Source: an uncultured Oscillospiraceae bacterium
GTDB lineage: Bacteria > Bacillota > Clostridia > Oscillospirales > Oscillospiraceae
DNA: 64,000 bases
Assembly (NCBI GenBank): GCA_910588105.1
Contig: CAJUQD010000011.1
Location: 1-64,000, forward strand
Direction: 5' to 3'
The translations under genes were made by a program, and so were the position numbers. Of the stretch, positions 1-7,822 are shown piece by piece. How positions within the stretch are numbered: position 1 is the first letter of the stretch; each line of letters begins with the position of its first letter. Under the pieces are notes generated by a model. The model had not been told where the DNA came from, made no database searches, and was given only the letters and a program-made list of their open reading frames with translations.

Positions 1-42
1 CTCACGTTTGCCCTCATTGCCATCTTCATTAGAAGATTTTAA

Positions 43-120
43 ACAGGCTCTAAGGAAAGCGGCGAGCCAATGCATGATATTCTGCTGAAACTTATGCTGG
101 CGGAACTCAGCCCGACATAA
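43..120 (+). other. possible 3' tail of an unknown ORF entering from the left
   Basis: A frame open from position 43 to the TAA at 118-120 reads about 25 residues with a charged, helical look (…GEPMHDILLKLM…). It is closed upstream by a TAA at 40-42. It may be the C-terminal end of a gene of the mobile element broken by a frameshift. I do not recognise a family, and the window edge prevents checking. Confidence 0.2.
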
Positions 121-211
121 GTTTTTTATCTGAAATTTGACGCCGGACAGGGGCGGTAGTATAATAAATATGGATAAAACCTCTTGTTTGGCGGCAAGAA
201 AGGAGGATATT

Positions 212-388
212 TTGAAACTGCCAAACAAAAATCACGCAGATGGAACCGCCGCGTTATACTGCCGCCTCAGCCGTGACGATAATCTGGACACCGAATCAAA
301 TTCCATCAGCAATCAAGAGAGCATTTGTCAAGGGGGATTTCACCCAAAAAGAGAAAGCGCCCCGTTAAACTGGAATTCAGCAATCTGA
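212..388 (+). pseudogene. serine recombinase, N-terminal fragment (interrupted)
   Basis: This is the first 35 codons of a large serine recombinase. The TTG start at 212 is placed by a GGAGG at 202-206, five bases upstream. The fragment carries the tyrosine-rich strand and the catalytic serine region (ALYCRLSRDD, Ser20) and continues to SISNQ at 314-316. After that the family sequence stops, although the frame stays open to 388 over unrelated sequence. The missing continuation (KKILQK…) is found at 1237. Joining 315 to 1236 restores a normal reading frame, so the gene appears to have been split by a 920-bp insertion. The fragment alone cannot be an active recombinase. Confidence 0.75.
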
Positions 389-724
389 CTTCTCGTTTCT
401 CTTATCTATGGTAAACTGTTCCAAATTTATTCTATGGTTGTATTTTACAGAAGCTATCTTATCTTTTTCTATGATAAATTTATTGATATCAAGGCCATTT
501 AGTGCAGCAATGGCAACAGCGTAATGTATCACATCCGCCAGTTCATTACCCAGTTGAGCTTGTAAATCCTTACTATCCGGCTTTTTCCTTCCTGCTTTTT
601 TATTTAGAACTTCGGCCACTTCACCAATTTCTTCTACGAGTTTCATAAATAAACTTTGGTCGATCCCACCATTCCTGTAATGGTCAAGTAAATAAGCTTC
701 CAGTTCCGCTATTGTCACTTCCAT
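377..724 (-). CDS. MazG-like nucleotide pyrophosphohydrolase
   Basis: A 115-residue all-alpha NTP pyrophosphohydrolase of the MazG-like superfamily, which hydrolyses (d)NTPs to NMP plus PPi. The metal-binding signature is visible as EEIGEV (residues 31-36) followed by ELADV (61-65). The ATG at 724 is chosen because a GGAGG lies just upstream of it; a longer in-frame start at 766 has none. The gene is clearly AT-richer than its surroundings and sits antisense inside the insertion that splits the recombinase. It therefore looks like horizontally acquired cargo. MazG-like proteins in mobile elements are often proposed to act in nucleotide-pool or stress control, but its role here is not known. 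Confidence 0.8.
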   Translation of the reverse strand: MEVTIAELEAYLLDHYRNGGIDQSLFMKLVEEIGEVAEVLNKKAGRKKPDSKDLQAQLGNELADVIHYAVAIAALNGLDINKFIIEKDKIASVKYNHRINLEQFTIDKRNEKSDC

Positions 725-1187
725 AATACAATTTCCTCCGCAAACTGGGATTTGTCGAATTAGCACGAACCAAGTATAGCACTAACGCAAGCGACTTTCA
801 ACCCTCATTATAGGCGTTGATAGTAGTAGCAAGCAATGCGCCGTATATACCCGGCGCGTGCTTGTTGATGGCTCACGGCCCCCAAGTCCCCAGTGCATCG
901 GCGAAGCTCTGCCCGACGCACAAGCCGCCGTTGGCGTCTGCTGGCCTGTCCATACTGGGCAGGAAAGGAACGTCCGGCGGGAGCCGTCCCCGGAGGGCGC
1001 ACGGTTGCCGTCAGGCAGTACCACCATCGCGCCCAAGCCGGTGGTGAGTAAGTGCGCACTTCGAGAGGGCTGACAAAGAGAACGGAGCGCCCGGGTCATC
1101 CCCGGACGCTCCCGCTTCGGTTCCCTCTTGCTGGTCGATCACCGCCTCTCCAGCCTGTGTCATTCTGCCACAAATGAACCGCAGTCA
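725..1187. other. GC-rich stretch without a convincing gene
   Basis: After the MazG promoter region (725-780), 780-1130 turns abruptly GC-rich. It is open in several frames on both strands, but none has a Shine-Dalgarno sequence or a recognisable family. The abundance of open frames is explained by composition. A hairpin (GAGCGCCCGGG / CCCGGACGCTC, about 1085-1112, one mismatch) lies near its end. It could be a structured RNA or a remnant of older mobile DNA. Confidence 0.3.
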
Positions 1188-1231
1188 ATGTAATGTAGTG
1201 GTCTGGTGAAACCACCCTTTATACATTACAT
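1188..1231. repeat. palindrome at the right insertion junction
   Basis: ATGTAATGTA (1188-1197) is the exact reverse complement of TACATTACAT (1222-1231). Inside it, GTGGT (1198-1202) pairs with ACCAC (1211-1215). The palindrome ends two bases before the TCA junction of the split recombinase. It is a candidate end-recognition site or terminal hairpin of the inserted element. Confidence 0.5.
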
Positions 1232-1233
1232 CT

Positions 1234-2841
1234 CAGAAGAAAATTCTCCAGAAGGCGGCGAAAGAAAAAGGTTACTCGGACACCTTGTTTTTTGTGGACG
1301 ACGGCATCACAGGCACCACCATGAAGCGGCCCGGTTTTCAAAAGATGGTTCAAGCCATTGAGTGCGGGTACATATCGGCGGTATTCGTGAAAGACCTTTC
1401 CCGCCTGGGCCGGAATTACATTGAGGTAGGCCGCCTGACGGAAGAATTTTTCCCGGCCCATGACGTGCGGCTGGTGGCCGTTTCCGATGGGGTGGACAGC
1501 GACGAGGGCGAAAACGAGTTTACTCCCTTCAAAAATATCATGAACGAATATTATGCCCGAGATATTTCCAAAAAGCGAAAAATCGTGAACAAACTGAAAG
1601 GAAATTCCGGGGTGCCGCTGTCCCCACCGCCCTATGGCTATCTCAAAAACCCGGAGGACCCCCGCTTTTGGGTGATCGACCCAGAGGCCGCCGCCGTGGT
1701 ACGCCGCATTTATCAAATGGCCCTGGACGGCTATGGGCTGGCGGAAACCGCCGCCGCGCTGGAGCGGGACGGGATTTGCAATCCCACCTACTACTGGCGG
1801 AGCAAGGGAACCAACCGTGGCGGTTCTAAAAGCACCGTAGAACCCACCAAATGGGGCCACACCACTATCAAGAAAATCCTAACCACCCAGGAGTATTGCG
1901 GCGATGTGATCAATTTCAAATCCTACTCCAAGTCCTACAAAATGAAAAAGCGCATTGAGAACCCGGAGGAAAACCGGGCAATCTTCCTCAATGTCCATGA
2001 GGCCATCATTGACCGGCCCACCTGGGAAAAGGTACAGAAGATGAAGAAGGGGACGCGCCGCAAGCGGCCCACCGTCACCCAGGAGCCCAGCGTATTCTCC
2101 GGCGTTCTGAAATGCCCGGAGTGCGGAGGAAACCTCAACTTCCACTTCAACCAGGGCAACCACGACATCAAGTTTTTTAGCTGCCAGAACCATAACTCCG
2201 GCCTGCGGAAATGCTCTAAGACCCACTATATCCGGGTGGAGTTTCTGGAACAGGTGGTGCTGTATGAGGTCAACCGTCTGGCCCATTTTTCCAACGAGTA
2301 CGAGGACGACTTCATCAAAGCCATGATGGGCCGTTCCGCAAAGGTGACGGAGAATGAGCGGGCCAGGAAGCAGCGGGAGCTGGATGGGCTGCTGGCGAGG
2401 GACAAAGAGCTTGACGGGCTTTTCGAGAGGCTTTACGAGGACAACGTGAGCCAGAAGATCAGCGACGCCCGGTTTGCGAAAATGTCCCAGCGGTACGAGC
2501 AGGAGCAGGGGGAGAACGCCAAGCGGATCAAGGCGCTGCGGCTGGAGCTGAAAAAGAGCGAGGGCCAGCGGATGGACATTGACACGTTTCTTGAAACGGT
2601 CCGGCGGTACACCAACGCCACAGAGATCACCCAGCGCATGGTGGCGGAGCTGATCGACCACATCGACGTGTACCATGCGGAGAAGCAGGACGGCGTTACC
2701 ACCCAGCATATCACCATTTATTACAACTGTATCGGCGCTTTCTCCGTCCCTGACCGCCGGAAAATCCCGGCTGCGGAGATCACAATGGGGACGAGAAAGG
2801 GAGTAGCCGTCAGCTACTCCCCGGAGCGGATCGCCGTATAG
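1234..2841 (+). pseudogene. large serine recombinase, C-terminal fragment
   Basis: The remainder of the recombinase: the second half of the resolvase catalytic domain (FFVDDGITGT, VKDLSRLGRN), the recombinase DNA-binding domain (roughly residues 120-290 of this part), a zinc ribbon (CPECGG … CQNHNSGLRKC), a long coiled coil and a beta-rich C-terminal tail. The architecture matches the Tn4451/Tn5397-type TnpX/TndX family. An in-frame TGA at 1207 closes the frame upstream. A TTG at 1285 could start translation, but the product would lack the catalytic serine, so an active enzyme is unlikely unless the insertion is removed. The gene ends 66 bp from a tRNA-Leu gene, at the edge of the mobile region. 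Confidence 0.8.
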
Positions 2842-2858
2842 GATTTTGAGTAAAAATA

Positions 2859-2908
2859 ATGCGGAGTGTCCTCAAAGGATACTCAAATCCTATAAGGACA
2901 CTCCGCAT
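2859..2908 (-). terminator. hairpin between recombinase and tRNA-Leu(GAG)
   Basis: A perfect 14-bp stem (2859-2872 with 2895-2908) encloses a smaller AGGAT/ATCCT stem. On the minus strand it follows the tRNA directly and is trailed by a T-rich run (ATTATTTTTAC), so it suits termination of the tRNA transcript. It also lies downstream of the recombinase on the plus strand. Confidence 0.6.
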
Positions 2909-2993
2909 GGTGCGGATGACGGGACTCGAACCCGTACGGCCGTGGGCCACTAGCACCTCAAGCTAGCCAGTCTACCAGTTCCAGCACATCCGC
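2908..2993 (-). tRNA. tRNA-Leu (anticodon GAG)
   Basis: An 86-nt class II tRNA. The acceptor GCGGATG pairs with CATCCGC, and CCA is encoded. The anticodon stem encloses TTGAGGT, giving GAG. A variable arm and a TTCGAGTCCC T-arm are present. It reads CTC/CTT leucine codons. A near-consensus promoter lies at 3038-3066 on the minus strand. Confidence 0.93.
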
Positions 2994-3037
2994 ATGTGCC
3001 GCGCCGCAGGGCCCTCCCCTCCGACGGGAACAGCTAA

Positions 3038-3066
3038 ATTATAATGCGCAAAAACTTTTTTGTCAA
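3038..3066 (-). promoter_or_regulatory. promoter of tRNA-Leu(GAG)
   Basis: Minus-strand TTGACA (3066-3061), 17-bp spacer and TATAAT (3043-3038). This is a perfect sigma-A-type consensus about 45 bp upstream of the tRNA. Confidence 0.85.
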
Positions 3067-3080
3067 GAGTAAAAAAACTG

Positions 3081-3109
3081 TTGACAACAGACGTCCGGCA
3101 TGGTAATAT
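3081..3109 (+). promoter_or_regulatory. promoter of tRNA-Leu(CAG)
   Basis: TTGACA (3081-3086), 17-bp spacer and TAATAT (3104-3109), 31 bp upstream of the tRNA. It is divergent from the other tRNA-Leu promoter, with the two -35 boxes 14 bp apart. Read-through past the terminator at 3233 could also feed the activase operon. Confidence 0.8.
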
Positions 3110-3140
3110 TTATTTCGCGCTGAACGTTAAGCGCCTAGAT

Positions 3141-3227
3141 GCGCGAGTGGTGGAATTGGTAGACTCGCTGGCTTCAGGTGCCAGTGCTCGCAAGGGCGTG
3201 CGGGTTCGACTCCCGCCTCGCGCACCA
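3141..3227 (+). tRNA. tRNA-Leu (anticodon CAG)
   Basis: An 87-nt class II tRNA. The acceptor GCGCGAG pairs with CTCGCGC and CCA is encoded. The anticodon loop TTCAGGT gives CAG. It has a long variable arm and a GGTTCGACTCC T-arm. It reads CTG, the dominant leucine codon in this high-GC genome. Confidence 0.95.
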
Positions 3228-3232
3228 ACTGA

Positions 3233-3266
3233 GAGAGACACGCCGTTGGCGTGCCTCTCTTTTTTG
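3233..3266 (+). terminator. terminator after tRNA-Leu(CAG)
   Basis: The stem GAGAGACACGCC / GGCGTGCCTCTC (one mismatch) is followed by TTTTTT. It separates the tRNA from the activase operon that starts at 3315. Confidence 0.75.
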
Positions 3267-3314
3267 TCTCCCGGCGGCCCTGCCGCCCATCTCAACACAC
3301 AGAGGATTGCCAAC

Positions 3315-4244
3315 ATGGAAAAACAGACCATAACCATCGGCCTGCCCCGGGCCCTGCTGTATTACCGTTATTATGCCCTCTGGCGCACCTTTTTCCAGGA
3401 GCTGGACATCAAGGTAGCGGTCAGCACCCCCACCGACCGGGATATCCTGGACCGGGGTACAGCCCTGGCCATCGACGAGGCCTGCCTGTCGCTGAAAATC
3501 TACCTGGGCCACGTGGCCGCGCTGGTCGGGAAGTGCGACTATATCCTGGTCCCCCGGGTGAGCAATTTCGGGCGGCACCGAAATATGTGCACCCGGTTTG
3601 AGTCCACCCCCGACCTGGTGCGCAGCGTGTTCCGGGATTCCGACCAGAGCTTCCTCTCCTACGAGGTGGACGAGGAGCAGAAAAAGACGGAGAAGGACGC
3701 TTTCCTGGATCTGGGCAAACGCCTGGGCTGCCCGCCCAAGGCCGTGAAGCGGGCCTATAAACAGGCAAAAAAAGCGGAAGCCGCCCACCACAAGGCCCGC
3801 GTGCAGAGATATGGGCAGCAGTACAAGCGGGACGCCCTCAAGGTGCTCATTGCCGCCCACAGCTACGTCATAGAGGATCCGTACATGGGCCGGCCGGTCA
3901 CCGACTACCTGAAGCGGGTGGGGGTGATCCCCCTGCGGGCGGACATGGTAGACCGGGACGGGGCGCTGAAAAAGGGCCGGGAACTGTCCCCTACCTGCAA
4001 GTGGGAGATCAGCCGGGAAATCCTGGGCGGCATCGCCATGCACCAGGACGATGTGGACGGCATCATCCTGCTCAGCGCCTTCCCCTGCGGGCCCGACGCC
4101 ATGGTCAACGAGCTCATCGCCCGGCGGGTGAAGGGCGTGCCCATGCTGAACCTGGTGCTGGACAGCCAGAGCGGCACCGCCGGGGTGGAGACCCGGCTGG
4201 AGAGCTTCATCGATATCATCCGCTTTCAGGAGGGCAAATTGTAA
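3315..4244 (+). CDS. acyl-CoA dehydratase activase-related protein (COG3580 type)
   Basis: A 309-residue member of the 2-hydroxyglutaryl-CoA dehydratase superfamily, DUF2229/COG3580 branch. These proteins resemble the Fe-S subunits of 2-hydroxyacyl-CoA dehydratases and accompany the ATP-dependent activator. Conserved features seen are IGLPRALLYY near the N-terminus, the cysteine in DEACLSLK, and FPCGPDAM near the C-terminus. The ATG at 3315 is chosen because the longer frame upstream runs through the tRNA. The stop overlaps the next start (TAATG), which indicates translational coupling. In many clostridia this module is one segment of a single protein of about 1400 residues; here it is a separate gene. 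The physiological substrate is unknown. Confidence 0.8.
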   Translation: MEKQTITIGLPRALLYYRYYALWRTFFQELDIKVAVSTPTDRDILDRGTALAIDEACLSLKIYLGHVAALVGKCDYILVPRVSNFGRHRNMCTRFESTPDLVRSVFRDSDQSFLSYEVDEEQKKTEKDAFLDLGKRLGCPPKAVKRAYKQAKKAEAAHHKARVQRYGQQYKRDALKVLIAAHSYVIEDPYMGRPVTDYLKRVGVIPLRADMVDRDGALKKGRELSPTCKWEISREILGGIAMHQDDVDGIILLSAFPCGPDAMVNELIARRVKGVPMLNLVLDSQSGTAGVETRLESFIDIIRFQEGKL

Positions 4245-5323
4245 TGGCAGAGGTAAAAACCAGAAAGGTGGCTTTCCCCCGGTACGCGGAGTATAGCTGT
4301 GCCTTCAAATACATTGTGGAGCAGGCCCTGGGCTGCAAGTACGTCATGCCCCCCGCCCTCACCAAGCGCACCATGGAGCTGGGCACCAAGTACAGCCCCG
4401 ACTTCGTGTGCACCCCCTTTAAAACCATGCTGGGCAGCATCATCGAGGCGCTGGAGGCCGGGGCGGACACCCTGATAATGACCCATGGGCTGTGCCGGCT
4501 GGGGTACTACGGGGAGCTGCTGGAGCAGATCCTCCGGGATCTGGGCTACCAGTTTGACTTCATCAACCTGTCCGAGTACGACATGTCCAAGAAAAAGGAA
4601 TATATCCGCATCGTCCGCCGCTTTAACCCCAAGGTGAACTACGCCCGGTTCCTGATCCAGTTCATGGAGGGCCTGCGGATGACGGAGTACGTGGACGAGA
4701 TCACCGCCGAATATTACAAGGGCTGCGGGTTCGATGCCTCCGGCGGCCAGTATAAGCGGGCCTACCAGGACTTCCTCACCGCCATGTACACCGCCCAGGG
4801 CCGCGCCGATGTGGAGGCGGGCTACCGCGCCGCCAAGCGCTCCCTCCAGTCCATCCCCCTGGACAAGCCCCAGCGGCCCCTGCGGGTGGGCATCCTGGGG
4901 GAATTCTATACCGCCATGGACGCCTTTTCCAACCTGGAGCTGGAGCAGAAGCTGGCGGACATGGGGGTGGAAGTCCACCGCTGGATGAATGTCACCAACC
5001 AGTTCCTGCGCTACGGCAGCGGGCAGAAGAACCTGCGGGTGAAGATTCAGGACCTGTCCCAGTACGACATGGGCCCCACCTCCACCGCCAATATCTGGTA
5101 TGCCCGGGAGTGCGCCGAGCGGGGCTATGACGGCCTGGTCCACATCAAGTCCGCCGGGTGCACCCCGGAGATTGACGTGATGCCGGTGCTGCAAAATATC
5201 AGCGCGGACCACAAAATCCCCGTGCTCTACCTCACCTACGACGCCCAGACCAGCGACGTGGGGCTCATGACCCGGCTGGAGGCGTTCTACGACATGATCG
5301 ACATGAGAAAGAAGGTACTCTGA
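4244..5323 (+). CDS. acyl-CoA dehydratase activase-related protein (COG3581 type)
   Basis: A 359-residue partner of the preceding gene. It belongs to the same dehydratase-like superfamily (COG3581 branch), which probably binds an Fe-S cluster through conserved cysteines such as those in AEYSCAFKY, DFVCTPFK and THGLCRLGYYG. The ATG shares its A with the upstream stop, and the following activator starts one base after its stop. The three genes therefore form a tightly coupled operon. No alpha/beta dehydratase subunit of the HgdAB or FldBC type lies nearby, so this set may act on a dehydratase encoded elsewhere or have its own unknown reaction. Confidence 0.8.
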   Translation: MAEVKTRKVAFPRYAEYSCAFKYIVEQALGCKYVMPPALTKRTMELGTKYSPDFVCTPFKTMLGSIIEALEAGADTLIMTHGLCRLGYYGELLEQILRDLGYQFDFINLSEYDMSKKKEYIRIVRRFNPKVNYARFLIQFMEGLRMTEYVDEITAEYYKGCGFDASGGQYKRAYQDFLTAMYTAQGRADVEAGYRAAKRSLQSIPLDKPQRPLRVGILGEFYTAMDAFSNLELEQKLADMGVEVHRWMNVTNQFLRYGSGQKNLRVKIQDLSQYDMGPTSTANIWYARECAERGYDGLVHIKSAGCTPEIDVMPVLQNISADHKIPVLYLTYDAQTSDVGLMTRLEAFYDMIDMRKKVL

Positions 5324-5324
5324 T

Positions 5325-6275
5325 TTGGAACACGCATATATGGGCGTCGACGTGGGGTCCATCTCCACCAAGGGCGTCATCATCGACAAGAAAAACCATA
5401 TTCTGGCCAGCCGGTATATCTGGACCCAGGGGGATCCCATCGGGGCGGTGAAGGAGCTGGTGCGGCTGCTGGAAGGCCAGTTCGACAAGGAATCATACAA
5501 AATCGTGGCCACCGGCACCACCGGCTCCGCCCGCAAACTGGTAGGCGCCGTCCTGGGGGCCACCATGGTGAAGAACGAGATCACCGCCCACGCCGTGGGA
5601 ACCACCACCTTCTATCCCGACGTGCGCACCATTTTGGAGATCGGCGGCCAGGACTCCAAGATCATCCTGGTGGAAAACGGCGTAGCTGTAGATTACGCCA
5701 TGAACACCCTGTGCGCCGCGGGTACGGGGGCTTTCCTGTCCAGCCAGGCCAAGCGGCTGGGCATCGAGGTGGAGGAGATCGGCGAGTACGCCCTCCGCTC
5801 CACCCACCCCACCCCTATCGCCGCCCGGTGCACCGTGTTCGCCGAGTCCGACCTGGTGCACAAAATCCAGATGGGCCACCCCCGGGAGGACATCATCGCG
5901 GGGGTTTGCAACGCGGTGGCGGCCAACTACCTCAACAACGTGGGGAAGGGCAAGAAGATTGTTTCCCCGGTGGTGTTCCAGGGCGGCGTGAGCAAGAACA
6001 AGGGGGTCGTGGCCGCCTTTGAGCGCACCCTGAACTGCCCGGTGATTGTGGATCCCAACGGGCACCTGATGGGCGCCCTGGGGGTGGCTATCCTGGCCCG
6101 GCGCGGCAGCGGGCGGCGGGAGTTCGACTTCGCCGTGGAGGACATGGACTTCCGCACCCGGGAGGCCGGCTGCGGCGGCTGCTCCAACAACTGTGAGATC
6201 ATCTGCGTGTACCGGGGCAATGAGCTCATCGACTCCTGGGGCAACCGTTGCGAGCGGGGCGCGCGAGTGCGCTGA
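5325..6275 (+). CDS. acyl-CoA dehydratase activase (HgdC/BadF family ATPase)
   Basis: A 316-residue ASKHA-fold ATPase of the BadF/BadG/BcrA/HgdC family. The homodimer holds a [4Fe-4S] cluster and uses ATP hydrolysis to inject a low-potential electron into 2-hydroxyacyl-CoA dehydratases. Visible features are phosphate-1 DVGSISTKG (about residue 9), IGGQDSK, the cluster-cysteine segments MNTLCAAGTG and ARCTVFAESD, and an extra C-terminal GCGGCSNNC cysteine motif. The TTG at 5325 has an AAGAAGG at good distance; the ATG at 5340 would cut into the first strand. It is the last gene of the operon. The known mechanism is oxygen-sensitive, which fits a strict anaerobe. Confidence 0.88.
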   Translation: MEHAYMGVDVGSISTKGVIIDKKNHILASRYIWTQGDPIGAVKELVRLLEGQFDKESYKIVATGTTGSARKLVGAVLGATMVKNEITAHAVGTTTFYPDVRTILEIGGQDSKIILVENGVAVDYAMNTLCAAGTGAFLSSQAKRLGIEVEEIGEYALRSTHPTPIAARCTVFAESDLVHKIQMGHPREDIIAGVCNAVAANYLNNVGKGKKIVSPVVFQGGVSKNKGVVAAFERTLNCPVIVDPNGHLMGALGVAILARRGSGRREFDFAVEDMDFRTREAGCGGCSNNCEIICVYRGNELIDSWGNRCERGARVR

Positions 6276-6330
6276 AGCAAAAAAAGCGGGCCAGATGCCG
6301 TTTCATCCGGCCCGGTGCTTTTCTCCATAG

Positions 6331-6365
6331 GAAAGCGCCGCTTCCTTGGGAAGCGGCGCTTTTTG
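6331..6365 (+). terminator. terminator of the activase operon
   Basis: The stem AAAGCGCCGCTT / AAGCGGCGCTTT with a short CCTTGGG loop and a T-run. It is symmetrical enough also to end the convergent minus-strand gene at 6392. Confidence 0.8.
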
Positions 6366-6391
6366 CAGGTTTTTGCCGGGCCTGGGCCCCT

Positions 6392-7159
6392 TCACATCAT
6401 CTTCACCGTGAAGTATACCGCCTGGGCGAACAACCACCCGGCCAGCACGTACAGCAGGTACTGCCCGGCGGACACCCCCAGGACGAGGGCCAGCACCATC
6501 ACCACGGCGGTCACGGCGCAGGTGAGCCAGGTCATAAAGTAGTTGGACTCGGGGGGGAGCACCCGGACGCGGCCCAGCGTACCGTCATTCCTGCGCAGCA
6601 GGAAGGCCAGCGCCGCCGCCAGGGCCAGCACCACCAGCCCGCCCACGATACACGCGGTGATGAGCCTGGGGTGGTTCATATAGTACTGCCTATGGAGCCA
6701 CACCGCCAGCAGCCCGCCGCAGGTAAGGGCGGCATTGTAAAAGAAGGGGCGCTGGTAGAGGAACAAGATGATGATGAGCACCGCGCCGCCGGCGGGGAAC
6801 AGCATGAGGATGCGCACGCCGTCGGGGTAGATGAAGCGGCACACCAGGGACACCACCCAAAGCACCCCCCCGGCCGCGGCCAGGGCGGCGGGCAGCGCCA
6901 CAGGCTTCCCGCTGCGGGCGAAAAGCGCCGCCCAGACGGCGCAGCCGGCGAGGATCACCACCCCGGCGATGTTGAAAATCTTGAAAAAGTCCAGCAGCCC
7001 CTTGGCCGCCACCGCGCCAAACGCCATGTCCACATATGCCTTTTGCAGCAGAAGCAGCAGCAGCTCCAGCACCACCGCGCCCGCAAGCCAGAGGAGCATC
7101 CGGTTAAAGACCTTGTCGTCCTCATTCTGGCGGCGCGCACGCTTTCCCTTGTCGAACAT
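6392..7159 (-). CDS. multi-pass membrane protein of unknown function
   Basis: About 255 residues with a basic cytoplasmic N-terminus (MFDKGKRARRQ) and roughly seven hydrophobic helices, for example LLWLAGAVVLELLLLLL near residue 22 and GGLVVLALAAALAFLL near residue 180. No catalytic motif is visible and I do not recognise the family. The ATG at 7159 is preferred over the one at 7165 because AAGGA lies nine bases upstream of it. It has its own promoter (7266-7294, minus strand) and is a single-gene unit convergent with the activase operon. Confidence 0.65.
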   Translation of the reverse strand: MFDKGKRARRQNEDDKVFNRMLLWLAGAVVLELLLLLLQKAYVDMAFGAVAAKGLLDFFKIFNIAGVVILAGCAVWAALFARSGKPVALPAALAAAGGVLWVVSLVCRFIYPDGVRILMLFPAGGAVLIIILFLYQRPFFYNAALTCGGLLAVWLHRQYYMNHPRLITACIVGGLVVLALAAALAFLLRRNDGTLGRVRVLPPESNYFMTWLTCAVTAVVMVLALVLGVSAGQYLLYVLAGWLFAQAVYFTVKMM

Positions 7160-7264
7160 TGTCATCCGTCCTTTATCTTTGATGGCCTGCGGGAACGGCC
7201 TCTCCACACGGCCTGCTTTTGCATTTCAACCGGCCTGGGGCACCCCCCAGCATTGAACGCAGTA

Positions 7265-7360
7265 TAGTATACCAGAAACTTCCCCGCATTGCAACAACAA
7301 AAATCGCCCCGCAGCCCACTTTCCCCCTTCCGCAGGAGGAAAAAAGCTGGTATACTATAG
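7265..7360. promoter_or_regulatory. divergent promoters with mirror-image -10 regions
   Basis: TATAGTATACCAG (7265-7277) and CTGGTATACTATA (7348-7360) are a perfect 13-bp inverted repeat. On the minus strand, TTGCAA (7294-7289), 17-bp spacer and TATACT (7271-7266) form a promoter for the membrane protein. On the plus strand, TATACT (7351-7356) faces cdd but has only a weak -35 (TTCCGC). Confidence 0.55.
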
Positions 7361-7422
7361 AATCCAGGGGCCGGGCGGCCCCCCGCCTGCCAATAGGCGC
7401 AATTTGGAAAGGAGTTTTTAAT

Positions 7423-7815
7423 ATGACCGATCAAGCCTTGGTAGACCTGGCCTTTTCCATGCTGGAGCGCTCCTACGTGCCCTACTCCCACTTCCCCGTG
7501 GGGGCGGCCCTGTTGTGCGCCGACGGCTCGGTGTTCACCGGCTGCAACATCGAAAACGCCGCCTACGGCCCCACCCTGTGCGCCGAGCGCGCCGCCGTGG
7601 CCAAGGCCGTCAGCGAGGGGCGCCGGGAATTCGCCGCCATCGCCATCGCGGGGAAGGGTGCGGACTACTGCTGGCCCTGCGGGGTGTGCCGCCAGGTGCT
7701 GTATGAGTTTGCGCCGGAGCTGACGGTGCTGGTGGCCCGGGGGGACGGGGCCTTCGTGAAGTTCCCCCTGAAGGAGCTTCTCCCCCACGGCTTCGGCCCC
7801 AGCTCGCTCAACTGA
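7423..7815 (+). CDS. cdd: cytidine deaminase
   Basis: A 130-residue homotetrameric-type cytidine deaminase that converts cytidine and deoxycytidine to uridine forms in pyrimidine salvage. The zinc site is complete: Cys53 with Glu55 (TLCAERAA) and Cys86/Cys89 (PCGVC). The substrate-binding CNIENAAYG segment is at 41-49. The ATG at 7423 follows GGAAAGGAG eight bases away; the longer open frame upstream crosses the promoter region. The length is normal for the family. It is transcribed alone and followed by a terminator. Confidence 0.95.
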   Translation: MTDQALVDLAFSMLERSYVPYSHFPVGAALLCADGSVFTGCNIENAAYGPTLCAERAAVAKAVSEGRREFAAIAIAGKGADYCWPCGVCRQVLYEFAPELTVLVARGDGAFVKFPLKELLPHGFGPSSLN

Positions 7816-7822
7816 AACCAGA

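Larger units (their letters stand above)
316..1235. mobile_element. 920-bp insertion splitting the serine recombinase gene
   Basis: Both junctions lie in a TCA trinucleotide (313-315 and 1233-1235). Removing one TCA copy plus the interior restores N-Q-K-K in the recombinase. The segment contains a minus-strand MazG-like gene, a GC-rich block without a convincing gene, and a palindrome next to the right junction. No transposase, reverse transcriptase or long terminal inverted repeat is visible. The boundaries are inferred from the protein break, so they could be off by a few bases. The class of element is unknown. Confidence 0.55.

Noticed and set aside
817..1099. Several overlapping open frames on both strands in the GC-rich block
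   Set aside because: No SD sequence, no recognisable motif, and mutually exclusive frames. Kept only as an unassigned region.
2859..2908. Hairpin considered as an attachment core for the recombinase
   Set aside because: TndX/TnpX-type enzymes do not use tRNA ends as sites, and the T-run on the minus strand explains it as a tRNA terminator. Left only as an open remark.
3060..3314. N-terminal extension of the first activase gene
   Set aside because: The frame runs through tRNA-Leu(CAG) and its terminator; the ATG at 3315 fits the family start.
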